The notes beneath the pieces are model-generated. The model did no database searches and was not told the DNA's origin. It worked only from the letters and a program-made list of their open reading frames with translations. Position numbers and translations under genes: made by a program. From Actinoallomurus bryophytorum (lineage in GTDB: Bacteria; Actinomycetota; Actinomycetes; Streptosporangiales; Streptosporangiaceae): a stretch of DNA of 64,000 nucleotides. Below are positions 41,172-49,830 of the stretch, piece by piece. The stretch is taken from positions 1,860,001-1,924,000 of the forward strand of contig NZ_VFOZ01000001.1 in the NCBI RefSeq assembly GCF_006716425.1. The letters run 5' to 3'. Numbering within the stretch: position 1 is the first letter of the stretch; each line of letters starts with the position of its first letter.

Positions 41172-43175
41172 ATGTTCGAATGGATTCCTGATCTTATAAA
41201 GGTCCTCGAAAATTGCGTGGCCACGCTTGGGGATCACAATGATGAAAAACAGCTCAGGGACATGGCGCAAGAATGCCGCAATCTCGCCGGCAAGATACAG
41301 ACGCTGCACGATGACAACATAACTTCGGCACAGCAGGGATTGACGGATTCTCAATGGGCCGGAGCCGCTCGCACCAACTTTGATGACTGGTGGAAAGATT
41401 ACATCAATCCACCAGGCAACTCCAAGAACATCAGCGACGCTGAAGTCATCCAGCGATGCAACGAGGCCGCCAAGGCGCTGGACACAATCGCTGAGGCAGC
41501 CGGCCAGACCAAGCATGCATTTAACAAGCTTATTGCATCTGTGATTTTCTGGATGGGTGCGGGCGCCGCGTTGTCCGCCGTTTTTACATTGGCCGGAATG
41601 GCCGCAGCCTGGGCTGTCGAGACCAGGGTGCTGGCAACGGCCGGTGAGCTGACGTCGACGTTCGCGTCGATTCAGCGCATGGCCGCCGTCGTGCTCCGCC
41701 TCCTCAAGCCGTTCACGCTGTACGGAAGAGAAGCCGTCGGCAACCAGTCGGTTTTCCTCCGCGCGATGCAGGCCAATAAGACCGTCGGCCGCTGGTCTCT
41801 GGCAGGGAACCTTGGCGCGACGGTTTTGGCCAATGAGGTGTTCCAGGTGGGCAGCGCCGTGGTGGACGGCGTGCAGGGAAAGCCACACCAGTGGACCGAT
41901 CCAACCGCGATGTCCATCAGCCAGATCGGAGATCTGCTCTTCATCGGCCGGTTCGGTGGCCTGACCGGCCCGGTCGGACAGACGGCGGGGCTCACGAAAC
42001 TGGCTGCGAACAACTCACGCTTGCTCAACTTGGGTTTTGGTGCGGTCGCGGGTGTGGCTCCGCTCACCCTGATAGACACGGTCTTCGATCCCAAGCCCTT
42101 GTGGGACAGCAAAAACCCGCTGAACAGCATCGTGGTTCGCTGGGGCATGTCGGCTGCGGTGGCCGGCGGGTTCAACGCTTGGATCGGCAACAAATTCCCG
42201 GGTCCTGGGGGACTGAAAGAGATAGCAGTAAAGAATTCCCAGGACTGGCAGTTGATCGATCGCAAGCTACTGGATGAGTCGCACTCCTTCACGCCGGACG
42301 GACGACCTGTCGTACTGCAGTGGAAACCCAGTAGCCTCAATCCTTTCGATCAAGAACTCGTGCCGGTGGCCGTGGAGAAGACTCCTGTACAGGTCGGTAG
42401 CTACACGTCAAAGCCGGTCTCGGTGCTCAGTGAGGTTGACGCGTCGGCCCTGGCGGGAACCCACCGGCTGCTCAACACGAGTGTGGATCCAACTGTTCCC
42501 TATGAGTCTCTTGCGACCAACGCGACCTACAAGGTGCCCGGCCTGAGCCGGATTCCCATCCTCAATAGATTCAGTAGCTTTCATTACACATCGCCGGTCG
42601 ATCCCTACGCCGCCCCGATCTGGATTCCCAAGGACTCCACTACGCCTCCGCCCTGGTTCGTCCAGAAGATGGACGCAGGGAAAACTATCTTCACTCCATT
42701 GACCGCACTGCCGATCAAGGCGACCGCGTTCAACAAGCTGCCGGGCACCATGGCGCAGAGCTCGCTCCTGAGCTACGAGCCGAGTATCGGCCTCGCGGGC
42801 ATGCGTGCCTTCGCCACCGCCGGGCCCTCACCCCACATGGATCGGAACCAGTGGGACGTACCGACGCAGGCCGGTACCGCGCCCGCACCGCGATACCCGC
42901 AGCCGCCGTCCGTACCCGATCCGCCCCAGCCCCCGCCCACCCCGGCTCCACCCCAGACCGTCGGTGGCCAGAACGTCACCGTTAGCCGGTGGGGCTACAG
43001 CGACTACGACTCGCTGACGCACATCGCGGCGAAGGTTTATGGAGACGCCGGCATGTGGCGGGTCATCTACGATGCCAATCGCCACCTGATCGGCGATGAT
43101 CCGGACATGATTCGCGATGGCATGGTCCTGAAAATCCCGACGATTCCGGATCCGGCGGCCAAGAGCTCACACTGA
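41172..43175 (+). CDS. Large WXG100-like protein with LysM-like C-terminus, putative T7SS-linked effector or wall protein
   Basis: 667 aa. Residues 1-110 are a helical WXG100-like domain with QWAGAARTNFDDWW at 61-74. A hydrophobic segment (121-148) follows, then a central region of about 400 residues I do not recognise, a Pro-rich linker (about 565-600) and a C-terminal module (VSRWGYSDYDSLTHIAAKVY, MWRVIYDANRHLIGDDPDMI, DGMVLKIPTIP) that fits LysM, so it should bind peptidoglycan. No toxin fold or adjacent immunity gene is evident. ATG 41172 follows GGAGG by 8 bases. Codons are visibly richer in A/T than in neighbouring genes, suggesting transfer. Confidence 0.7.
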   Translation: MFEWIPDLIKVLENCVATLGDHNDEKQLRDMAQECRNLAGKIQTLHDDNITSAQQGLTDSQWAGAARTNFDDWWKDYINPPGNSKNISDAEVIQRCNEAAKALDTIAEAAGQTKHAFNKLIASVIFWMGAGAALSAVFTLAGMAAAWAVETRVLATAGELTSTFASIQRMAAVVLRLLKPFTLYGREAVGNQSVFLRAMQANKTVGRWSLAGNLGATVLANEVFQVGSAVVDGVQGKPHQWTDPTAMSISQIGDLLFIGRFGGLTGPVGQTAGLTKLAANNSRLLNLGFGAVAGVAPLTLIDTVFDPKPLWDSKNPLNSIVVRWGMSAAVAGGFNAWIGNKFPGPGGLKEIAVKNSQDWQLIDRKLLDESHSFTPDGRPVVLQWKPSSLNPFDQELVPVAVEKTPVQVGSYTSKPVSVLSEVDASALAGTHRLLNTSVDPTVPYESLATNATYKVPGLSRIPILNRFSSFHYTSPVDPYAAPIWIPKDSTTPPPWFVQKMDAGKTIFTPLTALPIKATAFNKLPGTMAQSSLLSYEPSIGLAGMRAFATAGPSPHMDRNQWDVPTQAGTAPAPRYPQPPSVPDPPQPPPTPAPPQTVGGQNVTVSRWGYSDYDSLTHIAAKVYGDAGMWRVIYDANRHLIGDDPDMIRDGMVLKIPTIPDPAAKSSH

Positions 43176-43263
43176 AGCCGATGACCGGTCGGCCACGTTC
43201 AGCACGCATGAAGTCGCGTTCGACCGCAGGCGCCGCCGGCTCCGAGCGAAGGGATTCTCTGGG

Positions 43264-43635
43264 GTGTTCGACTTCAACCCGTTCAATCTCCGGCCTGAGG
43301 ATCTCGAGCGAGCCGCCGACGAGGCCGAGAAGACGATGCGTCGTCTGGAGCAAGTGCAAGAGGAGCTCAGCGGGGTCACCGGCAAAGGCGAGAGCGGGGA
43401 CGGAATGGTCCATGCCGTCACCGACGCGAACGGTCTGCTGGAGGAGATCGTTATTAAACCGCGCGCCCTGCGGATGCCCAGCGAGGACCTGGCCGAGGGA
43501 GTGACAGTGGCGATTCGGGCGGCTCAGGAGGATGCCGAGCGCCGAGGCAACCAGATCGTCCACGATGTGATCGAGGACGGTGGGGGTCCGTTGCCCGGCA
43601 TGCCAGGCCCGCCGCCGAAGGATCGGCGAGAGTAG
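43264..43635 (+). CDS. YbaB/EbfC-family protein (right copy)
   Basis: 123 aa. FDFNPFNLRPEDLERAADEA and the YbaB core (GVTGKGESGDGMVHAVTDAN, LEEIVIKPRALRMPSEDLAE, TVAIRAAQEDAERRGNQIV) align with the left copy at 39852, followed by a short Pro-rich tail. It lies 88 bases after the LysM protein on the same strand, so the two YbaB genes flank the secreted pair. Start GTG 43264; the ribosome site is weak. Confidence 0.85.
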   Translation: MFDFNPFNLRPEDLERAADEAEKTMRRLEQVQEELSGVTGKGESGDGMVHAVTDANGLLEEIVIKPRALRMPSEDLAEGVTVAIRAAQEDAERRGNQIVHDVIEDGGGPLPGMPGPPPKDRRE

Positions 43636-43718
43636 ACCGCGTAGACCAACCGGCCCCTCACTGGCCATGGCTCGTGTCGAGCGGCTCGGCCGGTGTGGCG
43701 TCGTCGGTGCGACACTCC

Positions 43719-43735
43719 TACTACGCGCTGTAGTA
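43719..43735. promoter_or_regulatory. BlaI/MecI-type operator
   Basis: Perfect inverted repeat TACTAC (43719-43724), GCGCT, GTAGTA (43730-43735). This matches the TACTA/TGTAGTA half-sites of BlaI/MecI operators, and lies 23 bases before the blaI start, so autoregulation is likely. Confidence 0.8.
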
Positions 43736-43758
43736 CTACGGCGGATAGGATGTGGTGT

Positions 43759-44118
43759 GTGAAGGGTCTTGGAGAGCTTGAACGCACGGTCATGGAGGTT
43801 CTGTGGCACCGGGACAACGGCGCCACGGCACGCGAGGTCGGGCGTGCGCTCGCCGACGAACGTGACCTCGCGCATACGACGGTGATGACGGTGCTCGACC
43901 GGCTCGCCAAAAAAGGTTTCCTCGTACGGGAGCGCGAGGGGCGCGCTTGGCGCTACCGTCCGATCGCGACCAGGGAAGCGTACGTCGCCGAGTTGATGCT
44001 GGGCGCGCTCAGCATGACCGGTGACCGCGACGCGGCCCTGGCTCACTTCGCACGCTCGGTGTCGGGCGACGAGGCGGAACTCCTGCGCCGCGTCCTCGAT
44101 GAGGTGGAAGGGACATAA
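43759..44118 (+). CDS. BlaI/MecI/CopY family repressor
   Basis: 119 aa winged-helix repressor. GELERTVMEVLWHRDNGATA, TTVMTVLDRLAKKGFLVRER and the dimerisation helix ending LLRRVLDEVEG define the family. The proteolysis site seen in BlaI falls in the C-terminal region. GTG 43759 is used because the upstream part of the open frame is Arg/Thr-rich nonsense that overlaps the operator. The M56 protease gene follows 5 bases later, giving the classic repressor-sensor pair, but no beta-lactamase or PBP gene is adjacent. Confidence 0.92.
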   Translation: MKGLGELERTVMEVLWHRDNGATAREVGRALADERDLAHTTVMTVLDRLAKKGFLVREREGRAWRYRPIATREAYVAELMLGALSMTGDRDAALAHFARSVSGDEAELLRRVLDEVEGT

Positions 44119-44123
44119 CCGGC

Positions 44124-45032
44124 ATGACCGGCACGGCCCTGCTCGCCCTGATGGCGGCCGGAAGCGCGCTCGGTGCGCATCTGCTGACCCGCGCCCGGTG
44201 GACCTGGCGCACGCCCCGCACCGCGATCGCGCTCTGGCAGGCGCTCGGCCTCGCCTGGGGCCTCGCCTCCATCGGCACCCTGCTCGGCTTCGGCGTCGCC
44301 CCGTACGGCCAGGGCATCCTCGTCGGCGTGGCGCGTACCTTCGAGGACCCCGGGGTACTGTCATCGGTCCGGCTCGCCGCGGTCGCCGCCGGGCTGATGC
44401 TCGCGCTCCTGCTCATCGGCGTCCTGCTGGTCGCCATCGCGGCCGTCGTCCGCGCGCGGCGGCGCCATCGCGCGCTGCTGGCCCTGGTCGCCCACGGCGA
44501 CCCGGACGTGCCCGGCACCCTCGTCCTGGACCATCCGGTCGCCGCCGCCTACTGCGTTCCGGGCGTACGTTCCTCCCAGGTCGTGGTCAGCGCAGGCACG
44601 CTCGAGCTGCTCGCCCCGTACGAACTGGCCGCGGTGCTCGCGCACGAGCGGGCCCACGCACGCGAACGCCACGATCTTGTCCTGCTGCCGTTCACTTCGC
44701 TGCGCCGGATCTTCCCGCAGTCGAGCATCGTCGCCCGCACCCTCGACGCGGTCGAGCTGCTCATCGAGATGGCGGCCGACGACCGCGCGCGCCGGCACCG
44801 CCCGGCCAAGGAGCTCGCCACGGCGCTGCTGAGGTTCGCCTCCGCCGGATCCGCGCCGACGCCGGTCGGCACACTCGGCGTCATCGGTGCCGACGAGACC
44901 AGTCCGATCCTCGTGCGCGTGCGGCGGCTGCTGGCACCGGCGCCGCTGCCCCGGCCGATGCGCGGCGCGATGCTCGCCGGTGCCACCCTCGTCGCCGTGC
45001 TTCCGTTAATCCTCTACGCCATCCCCACCTGA
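44124..45032 (+). CDS. M56 family metallopeptidase (BlaR1-like, short)
   Basis: 302 aa membrane zinc peptidase with HERAH at 174-178 as the H-E-x-x-H site (VLAHERAHARERHD). Membrane helices are near 36-57, 86-110 and 280-298. It lacks the C-terminal penicillin-sensor domain of BlaR1, so it cannot bind beta-lactams the same way; what it senses is unknown. It is encoded 5 bases after blaI and would cleave that repressor. Its 3' end overlaps the converging DUF5996 gene by 19 bases. Confidence 0.9.
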   Translation: MTGTALLALMAAGSALGAHLLTRARWTWRTPRTAIALWQALGLAWGLASIGTLLGFGVAPYGQGILVGVARTFEDPGVLSSVRLAAVAAGLMLALLLIGVLLVAIAAVVRARRRHRALLALVAHGDPDVPGTLVLDHPVAAAYCVPGVRSSQVVVSAGTLELLAPYELAAVLAHERAHARERHDLVLLPFTSLRRIFPQSSIVARTLDAVELLIEMAADDRARRHRPAKELATALLRFASAGSAPTPVGTLGVIGADETSPILVRVRRLLAPAPLPRPMRGAMLAGATLVAVLPLILYAIPT

Positions 45033-45979
45033 GACCCGCCCGTCGCCGGAGTCGCCTGTGGGTCGGTGATCCCGCCGGGACAGGCGAGCCCGATGACGTC
45101 CCACCCGGCGCGGTCGGCCCCGGCCTGATAGGCGCTTTCATAGAAGGACAGGACGGTGGCGCGCGGATCGGCCTCGGCACGCGCGTCGTCGTACCGCAGG
45201 ACGGCGAGATGACCGCCCCGCTGTTCGATCCACCGCGCGGACGCGGGTAGCAGCGGCTCGTCCCCGAGCCCGGCGGGCTCGGGAGCGGTGTAGGAGTAGA
45301 AGGCCGGTTCGGGGAAGGCGTCGTCGCCGAACCAGAAGCCGGAACTGATCACCTGTCGGGAGTACGCCTCCCGGGTCACCGGGTCGTTCTCGGGCGGCTG
45401 GTCCACCATCCGGTCGGAGAACCGCGTGCAGGCGATGTCGAAGGTGTGCCAGAAGTGGTGCACCGGGCTGACCTTGCCCGAGAAGCGCGCGGCGAACTCC
45501 TCCAGGACGAGGTTCACCTGACTCAGGACCTGCCAGTACCGGGTGACTTGAAGCGGGTCGTAGCTCGCGTGTTCGGTGTCCTCGGCGAACGGCCGCTCAG
45601 AGTCGGGCAGGTCGAACGGCCGCGGTATGGCCGGCTCCACCTGGACGCCCAGGCTCGCCAGCGCCCCCATGGTCTCCTGGTAGAAGGACGCGACGGACCG
45701 CCCGGGAAGCGAGAACGACACCGCACGCCCGTCCATCGTCGTGACGAGCAGCCGGTGGCCGATGAGGTCGAAGTCGATGGTGAAGATCGGGTTGCCGTCG
45801 ACCTGCCCCATCGGGCGGGTGGTCAGACCCTGCCCGGTGAGATGGAACGGCACTCCCCACCAATGGTTGCGACGGACGCCGGCGGCCAGCCGGATCTTGC
45901 CGACGATCTGGGCGAATCGGTGAAGTGTGGCTTTCGTGTCCTGCCATTCGGCCAGCGGCATGGCGGGGAAGGATTCCAT
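45014..45979 (-). CDS. DUF5996 family protein
   Basis: 321 aa. The sequence from WQDTKATLHRFAQIVGKIRL through WWGVPFHLTGQGLTTRP and VHHFWHTFDIACTRFSDR matches the actinobacterial DUF5996 family, with a conserved His/Asp-rich middle. The function is unknown. ATG 45979 (MESFPAMPL) is taken over an upstream extension open to 46096. The gene converges with M56 and overlaps its 3' end by 19 bases. Confidence 0.85.
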   Translation of the reverse strand: MESFPAMPLAEWQDTKATLHRFAQIVGKIRLAAGVRRNHWWGVPFHLTGQGLTTRPMGQVDGNPIFTIDFDLIGHRLLVTTMDGRAVSFSLPGRSVASFYQETMGALASLGVQVEPAIPRPFDLPDSERPFAEDTEHASYDPLQVTRYWQVLSQVNLVLEEFAARFSGKVSPVHHFWHTFDIACTRFSDRMVDQPPENDPVTREAYSRQVISSGFWFGDDAFPEPAFYSYTAPEPAGLGDEPLLPASARWIEQRGGHLAVLRYDDARAEADPRATVLSFYESAYQAGADRAGWDVIGLACPGGITDPQATPATGGSQVGMA

Positions 45980-46007
45980 GGCATCGATGTTCCCCCATCC
46001 CGGCGGA

Positions 46008-48272
46008 TCAGCCGACCGTTTCGAACTCCCGCGGGGCCGCTTCCTCGCTCCGGGGCGGCGCCGGGCGTCGCCGCCCGGGGAACCACCAGTTCGCATGGCC
46101 GAGCAGGCTCATCAGCGCGGGGACGAGCATGAGGCGCACCACGGTCGCGTCGACGGCGACGGCCGATGCCAGGCCGATGCCCATCATCTTCACCATCGTG
46201 TCCGGCTGGCCGAGGAAGCTCAGGAAGACGCAGATCATGATCAGCGCGGCCGAGGTGATGAGCCGGGCGGTGGACCCGATGCCCGTGACGACACTCTCGT
46301 GCGGGTCGCCGGTGCGCAGATACTCCTCCCGCACGCGGGACAGCAGGAACACCTCGTAATCCATCGACAGCCCGAAGACCAGCGCGAACATGAAGAGAGG
46401 CACGAACGACACGATCGGCATCGGCTGGTCCAGCCCGAGCAGGCGTATCCCCCAGCCCCACTGGAAGACCGCGGTGACGACGCCGTACGAGGCGCCGATC
46501 GACAGCAGGTTCATCAGCGCGGCCTTGAGCGGCACCAGCACCGAGCGGAACGCGATGACCAGCAGGACCAGCGCGACGCCGACCACCACCGCGACGACGT
46601 AGGGCATGCGCTGCTTGACGATGGTGGCCATATCGATGATCGCGGGCGACTCGCCGCCGACGTAGGCGCGCGACCCCGGGTAGGACTTCACCACCGGCGG
46701 GATCACGTCCTGGCGGAGCTTCCGGACCAGGTCCGCGGTTGCCGCGGCCTGCGGTGGCGAGCCGGGTATCACCGTCACGATCACGCTGTCCCCCGCGACC
46801 ACGGGAGACAAGACCGCCGCCACGTTGTGGACGCCGCGGAACCTCCGCCGCAGATCCTCACCCAGCCTTTTCGCCTCCGGGTTCGGAGCGGGCCGGTCGT
46901 CCGGGCTGACCTCCAGCCGCCCGCCGGGCTCGCGGCGCAGCTCCGTCCAGCCCTTCGCCGTCTTGGTGGACTCGGCCGACCGCGTCGGCGCCGCGGGAGC
47001 CGGAACGGCGGCGACGACCGCGAACGGGCTGTACCAGCCGGGCCCGAACTCCTTGGCCGTCACGTCGTACGCCCGCCGCGCGCTGTTGGAGTGCGGCAGG
47101 GTGCTGTCGGCCATGATGCCGAAACGCAGGGTGAGGACCGGGATCGCGAGGAAGAGCAGGAACAGCGTCGCGGCGATCGCGTACGGCCAGGCGTGCCCGT
47201 CCACATGCCGCCCCCAGCGCTCCCATCGGTCGGTGGCCTTGTCCGGCCGTAGGCGCGGCAGCCGGTACCGGTCGATTCCGGTGCCGAGCGCGCCGAGCAC
47301 CGCGGGCAGCAGGGTGAGCGCGCCGGCCACCATGAGCGCGACCGCGACCGCGCTGGCCAGGCCGATGATCCCGATGAACGTGATGCCGGAGAACCACAGC
47401 CCGCAGATCGCGAACACGACCGTGCCACCGGCGAAGACCACGGCGTGCCCCGAGGTCGCCAGCGCGCGGCCGATGGAGGTCTCCACCTCCATGCCGTCGG
47501 CCAGCTGCCGCCGGTGCCGTGTGACCACGAACAGCGCGTAGTCGATGCCGGCACCGAGACCGAGCATCGCCGCGACCATCGGCGCGGTCGGATGGACCTG
47601 GAACAGCGACGCGCCGAAGTGGATCAGGGAGTACGCCACCGCCATCACGACGAGGGAGACCACGATCGGCACCCCGGCGGCCAGCAGCGACCCGAAGGCC
47701 AGCAGCAGCACGCCCAGCGCCAGGACGACGCCGATGCCCTCCTCCGGACCGGCCTTCGGCTGGTTCAGGATCAGCGAGACGATGCCGCCGTAGTCGACGT
47801 CGACCCCGGCGAGCCGTGCGGGCTCGGTGGCCTCGTCCAGGGCGCGCATGTCGCTGGGCCCGAGGTCACGTGCGGTGCCCTTGAGATGCGCGACCGCGAC
47901 GACGGCGTTCGGCCCCTTGGCTCCCCCGGTGCCGCCGTAGGGGTTCTCGACGGTGGCCACGCGTGGCAGCTCGCCGATCTGCTTGATGGCCTGCCCGACC
48001 TGGACGGCGACGCGCCAGTCGGTCATCGAGACGCCGCGCTGCGGATGGAAGACGATGGTGGCGGTCGGCCCGGTCACGTCGGGGAAGTTGTGCCGGAGCA
48101 GGTCGATCGAGCGCTGGGTCTCGGTACCGGGCAACCGGTCCTGCTGGACGAAGGTCCCGCCGCCGGTCGCCCCGAGAACCACCGCCGCGACCGCGACCGC
48201 GCCCCAGACCGCGAAGACCCACCGCCGGTTCCGGGCACAGAACCGCCCAATCCGCTCCAGTATCCGTGCCAT
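46008..48272 (-). CDS. MMPL family RND transporter
   Basis: 754 aa, about 12 membrane helices in two MMPL modules. MMPL signatures include LGLGAGIDYALFVVTRHRRQ (helix 4 region) and FGLSMDYEVFLLSRVREEY (second module), with the Asp-Tyr pairs thought to relay protons. Two extracytoplasmic porter domains follow helices 1 and 7. In actinobacteria these export lipids or drugs. ATG 48272 was chosen at MARILERIGR; the reading frame upstream is unsupported. It is divergent from a TetR gene, its likely regulator. Confidence 0.93.
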   Translation of the reverse strand: MARILERIGRFCARNRRWVFAVWGAVAVAAVVLGATGGGTFVQQDRLPGTETQRSIDLLRHNFPDVTGPTATIVFHPQRGVSMTDWRVAVQVGQAIKQIGELPRVATVENPYGGTGGAKGPNAVVAVAHLKGTARDLGPSDMRALDEATEPARLAGVDVDYGGIVSLILNQPKAGPEEGIGVVLALGVLLLAFGSLLAAGVPIVVSLVVMAVAYSLIHFGASLFQVHPTAPMVAAMLGLGAGIDYALFVVTRHRRQLADGMEVETSIGRALATSGHAVVFAGGTVVFAICGLWFSGITFIGIIGLASAVAVALMVAGALTLLPAVLGALGTGIDRYRLPRLRPDKATDRWERWGRHVDGHAWPYAIAATLFLLFLAIPVLTLRFGIMADSTLPHSNSARRAYDVTAKEFGPGWYSPFAVVAAVPAPAAPTRSAESTKTAKGWTELRREPGGRLEVSPDDRPAPNPEAKRLGEDLRRRFRGVHNVAAVLSPVVAGDSVIVTVIPGSPPQAAATADLVRKLRQDVIPPVVKSYPGSRAYVGGESPAIIDMATIVKQRMPYVVAVVVGVALVLLVIAFRSVLVPLKAALMNLLSIGASYGVVTAVFQWGWGIRLLGLDQPMPIVSFVPLFMFALVFGLSMDYEVFLLSRVREEYLRTGDPHESVVTGIGSTARLITSAALIMICVFLSFLGQPDTMVKMMGIGLASAVAVDATVVRLMLVPALMSLLGHANWWFPGRRRPAPPRSEEAAPREFETVG

Positions 48273-48302
48273 GAGACAAGGACAGCATGGCGCCAAAAAA
48301 GG

Positions 48303-48338
48303 TGCAACGCCTGCAAAGTCGCATCGAGTGTATATATT
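48303..48338. promoter_or_regulatory. Candidate TetR operator and -10 element
   Basis: Direct repeats TGCAA at 48303-48307 and 48312-48316 (9-base period) lie upstream of TATATT (48333-48338), which is 6 bases before the tetR ATG and could be a -10 of a leaderless transcript. The repeats are a plausible binding site in the 72-bp gap between tetR and the MMPL gene. Confidence 0.4.
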
Positions 48339-48344
48339 GGTGAA

Positions 48345-48968
48345 ATGGATCACATGGGGCTGAGGGAGCGGAAGAAGCTGCGCACCCGCGGGGCCATCGC
48401 CGGAGCCGCCCTTCGCCTGTTCGACCAGCGCGGCTACGAGGAGACCACGATCTCCGACATCGCCGCGGCGGCCGAGGTGTCGCCCCGCACGTTCTTCAGT
48501 TACTTCCCGTCAAAGGACGACGTGGTGTTCGCGGAGATGGACGAGCGCCTGGCCGACGTGCGCGCCGGGCTCGCCGAGCGACCTGGTGGCGAGACGCCGC
48601 TGGCCACGTTCCGCCGAGTCACCGAGGCGCTCCTGCGGGCGATCTCGGCCGAAGATGGTGAGTACGGCGCGATCCAGGTCGCCCTGATCCGCGAGCGCCC
48701 TTCCCTTCAGGCGATGGCACTCAAGCGGCTGTCGGACGCCGAGGACGGCTTCGTCGACGTCCTGCGCGAGATCGCCCCCGAGGTCGACGACGTGACCGCC
48801 GTGACCGTCATCGGGGTGGCCTTCGGCGGCCTGCGAGCGGCGATCATGTACTGCCGGGCCCAGGGGTACGGCCCGGACCGCACCCGCGAGGCGGCCGAGC
48901 GCGCCCTCGCGATCGTGGAGCAGGTCCTCGAGTCGATCCCCGGCATCACCCGGCCGGGCCCCGCCTGA
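48345..48968 (+). CDS. TetR family transcriptional regulator
   Basis: 207 aa. The N-terminal HTH (RTRGAIAGAALRLFDQRGYE, then TISDIAAAAEVSPRTFFSYF) is a strong TetR match, with an all-helical ligand-binding C-terminal domain. ATG 48345 is 6 bases after a TATATT element, so the mRNA may be leaderless; ATG 48354 is a near alternative. It is divergent from the MMPL transporter, which it most likely represses. Confidence 0.93.
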   Translation: MDHMGLRERKKLRTRGAIAGAALRLFDQRGYEETTISDIAAAAEVSPRTFFSYFPSKDDVVFAEMDERLADVRAGLAERPGGETPLATFRRVTEALLRAISAEDGEYGAIQVALIRERPSLQAMALKRLSDAEDGFVDVLREIAPEVDDVTAVTVIGVAFGGLRAAIMYCRAQGYGPDRTREAAERALAIVEQVLESIPGITRPGPA

Positions 48969-49191
48969 GCGTCATTCACCCATCGGCCGCGGTATTCCAC
49001 CGCCGCCTCGCCGACCTGCGCGTCACCTCGCCCGACTCCGTTCGACCTGGCTCCTCGAACAGATGCGAACAGGCTCGAACAGCACAATTCCTTGTAACTC
49101 GGACGGTCCAGTCACTAGAGCTATGACCACCGATCGCGACTCGCGAAAGGTGACGGCGAAAGTGCCCGACCCCCGAAAAAGGAGAGGTGCC

Positions 49192-49755
49192 ATGAACATC
49201 GCTCGAAAATCGCTCATCCCCCTGCAACTCGCCACGCTGGCGATGGCCGGTCTGGCCGGCGCCGGAACCGCGCACGCGGCCTCCGACGCCGCGCCGCTCT
49301 CGGCGGAGGTGTCCGCGCAGAGCTGTGGGAAGACCCCCGCGAAGAACTCACACCTGTCGCGCGCCACGATGCTCAAGCGCGGCAAGAGCTGGGTCACGGC
49401 CAAGGTCCCCTACTCCCAGACCGGCACGTACTGCAACGGGTACGGCCGCTACCGCAGGGACTGCTCGGGCTTCGTCTCGATGGCCTGGGGCCTGCACACC
49501 TCGTACTGGACCGGCAGCCTGCTCGGAGTCTCCAAGAAGGTGTCGAAGAGCAAGCTCACCGCCGGTGACGCTCTCACCCACTACGCGACGAGTACGGCCC
49601 GCGGCCACGTCGTCCTCGTCGTCTCCAAGAGCTCGAAGGGGGTCAACGTCTACTCCGAGCCGCACTCCGGCAGCCACGCCCAGAAGCAGTACTGGTCCTG
49701 GTCCTACGTCAAGGCCAACCACTACTACGGCATCCGCTACAAGAACGTGAAGTAG
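49192..49755 (+). CDS. Secreted NlpC/P60-like peptidase
   Basis: 187 aa. A Sec signal peptide (basic MNIARK, hydrophobic PLQLATLAMAGLAGAGTAHA, cleavage after AHA at 29) precedes a small papain-like domain. The catalytic Cys91 lies in YRRDCSGFVSMAWGL and His139 in ARGHVVLVV, the NlpC/P60-like pair that would cut peptidoglycan peptides; the third polar residue is not clear. ATG 49192 has AAAGGAGAGG 4-8 bases upstream. It is followed by a strong hairpin. Confidence 0.85.
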   Translation: MNIARKSLIPLQLATLAMAGLAGAGTAHAASDAAPLSAEVSAQSCGKTPAKNSHLSRATMLKRGKSWVTAKVPYSQTGTYCNGYGRYRRDCSGFVSMAWGLHTSYWTGSLLGVSKKVSKSKLTAGDALTHYATSTARGHVVLVVSKSSKGVNVYSEPHSGSHAQKQYWSWSYVKANHYYGIRYKNVK

Positions 49756-49761
49756 GCGCAA

Positions 49762-49796
49762 GATGGGGACCGTTCACGGGCGCAACGGTCCCCATC
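49762..49796 (+). terminator. Terminator of the NlpC/P60-like gene
   Basis: Perfect 13-bp stem GATGGGGACCGTT (49762-49774) / AACGGTCCCCATC (49784-49796), starting 7 bases after the stop. Confidence 0.88.
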
Positions 49797-49830
49797 GCGT
49801 CATTCACCGTTCAATTCTGAGTGGGGACAA

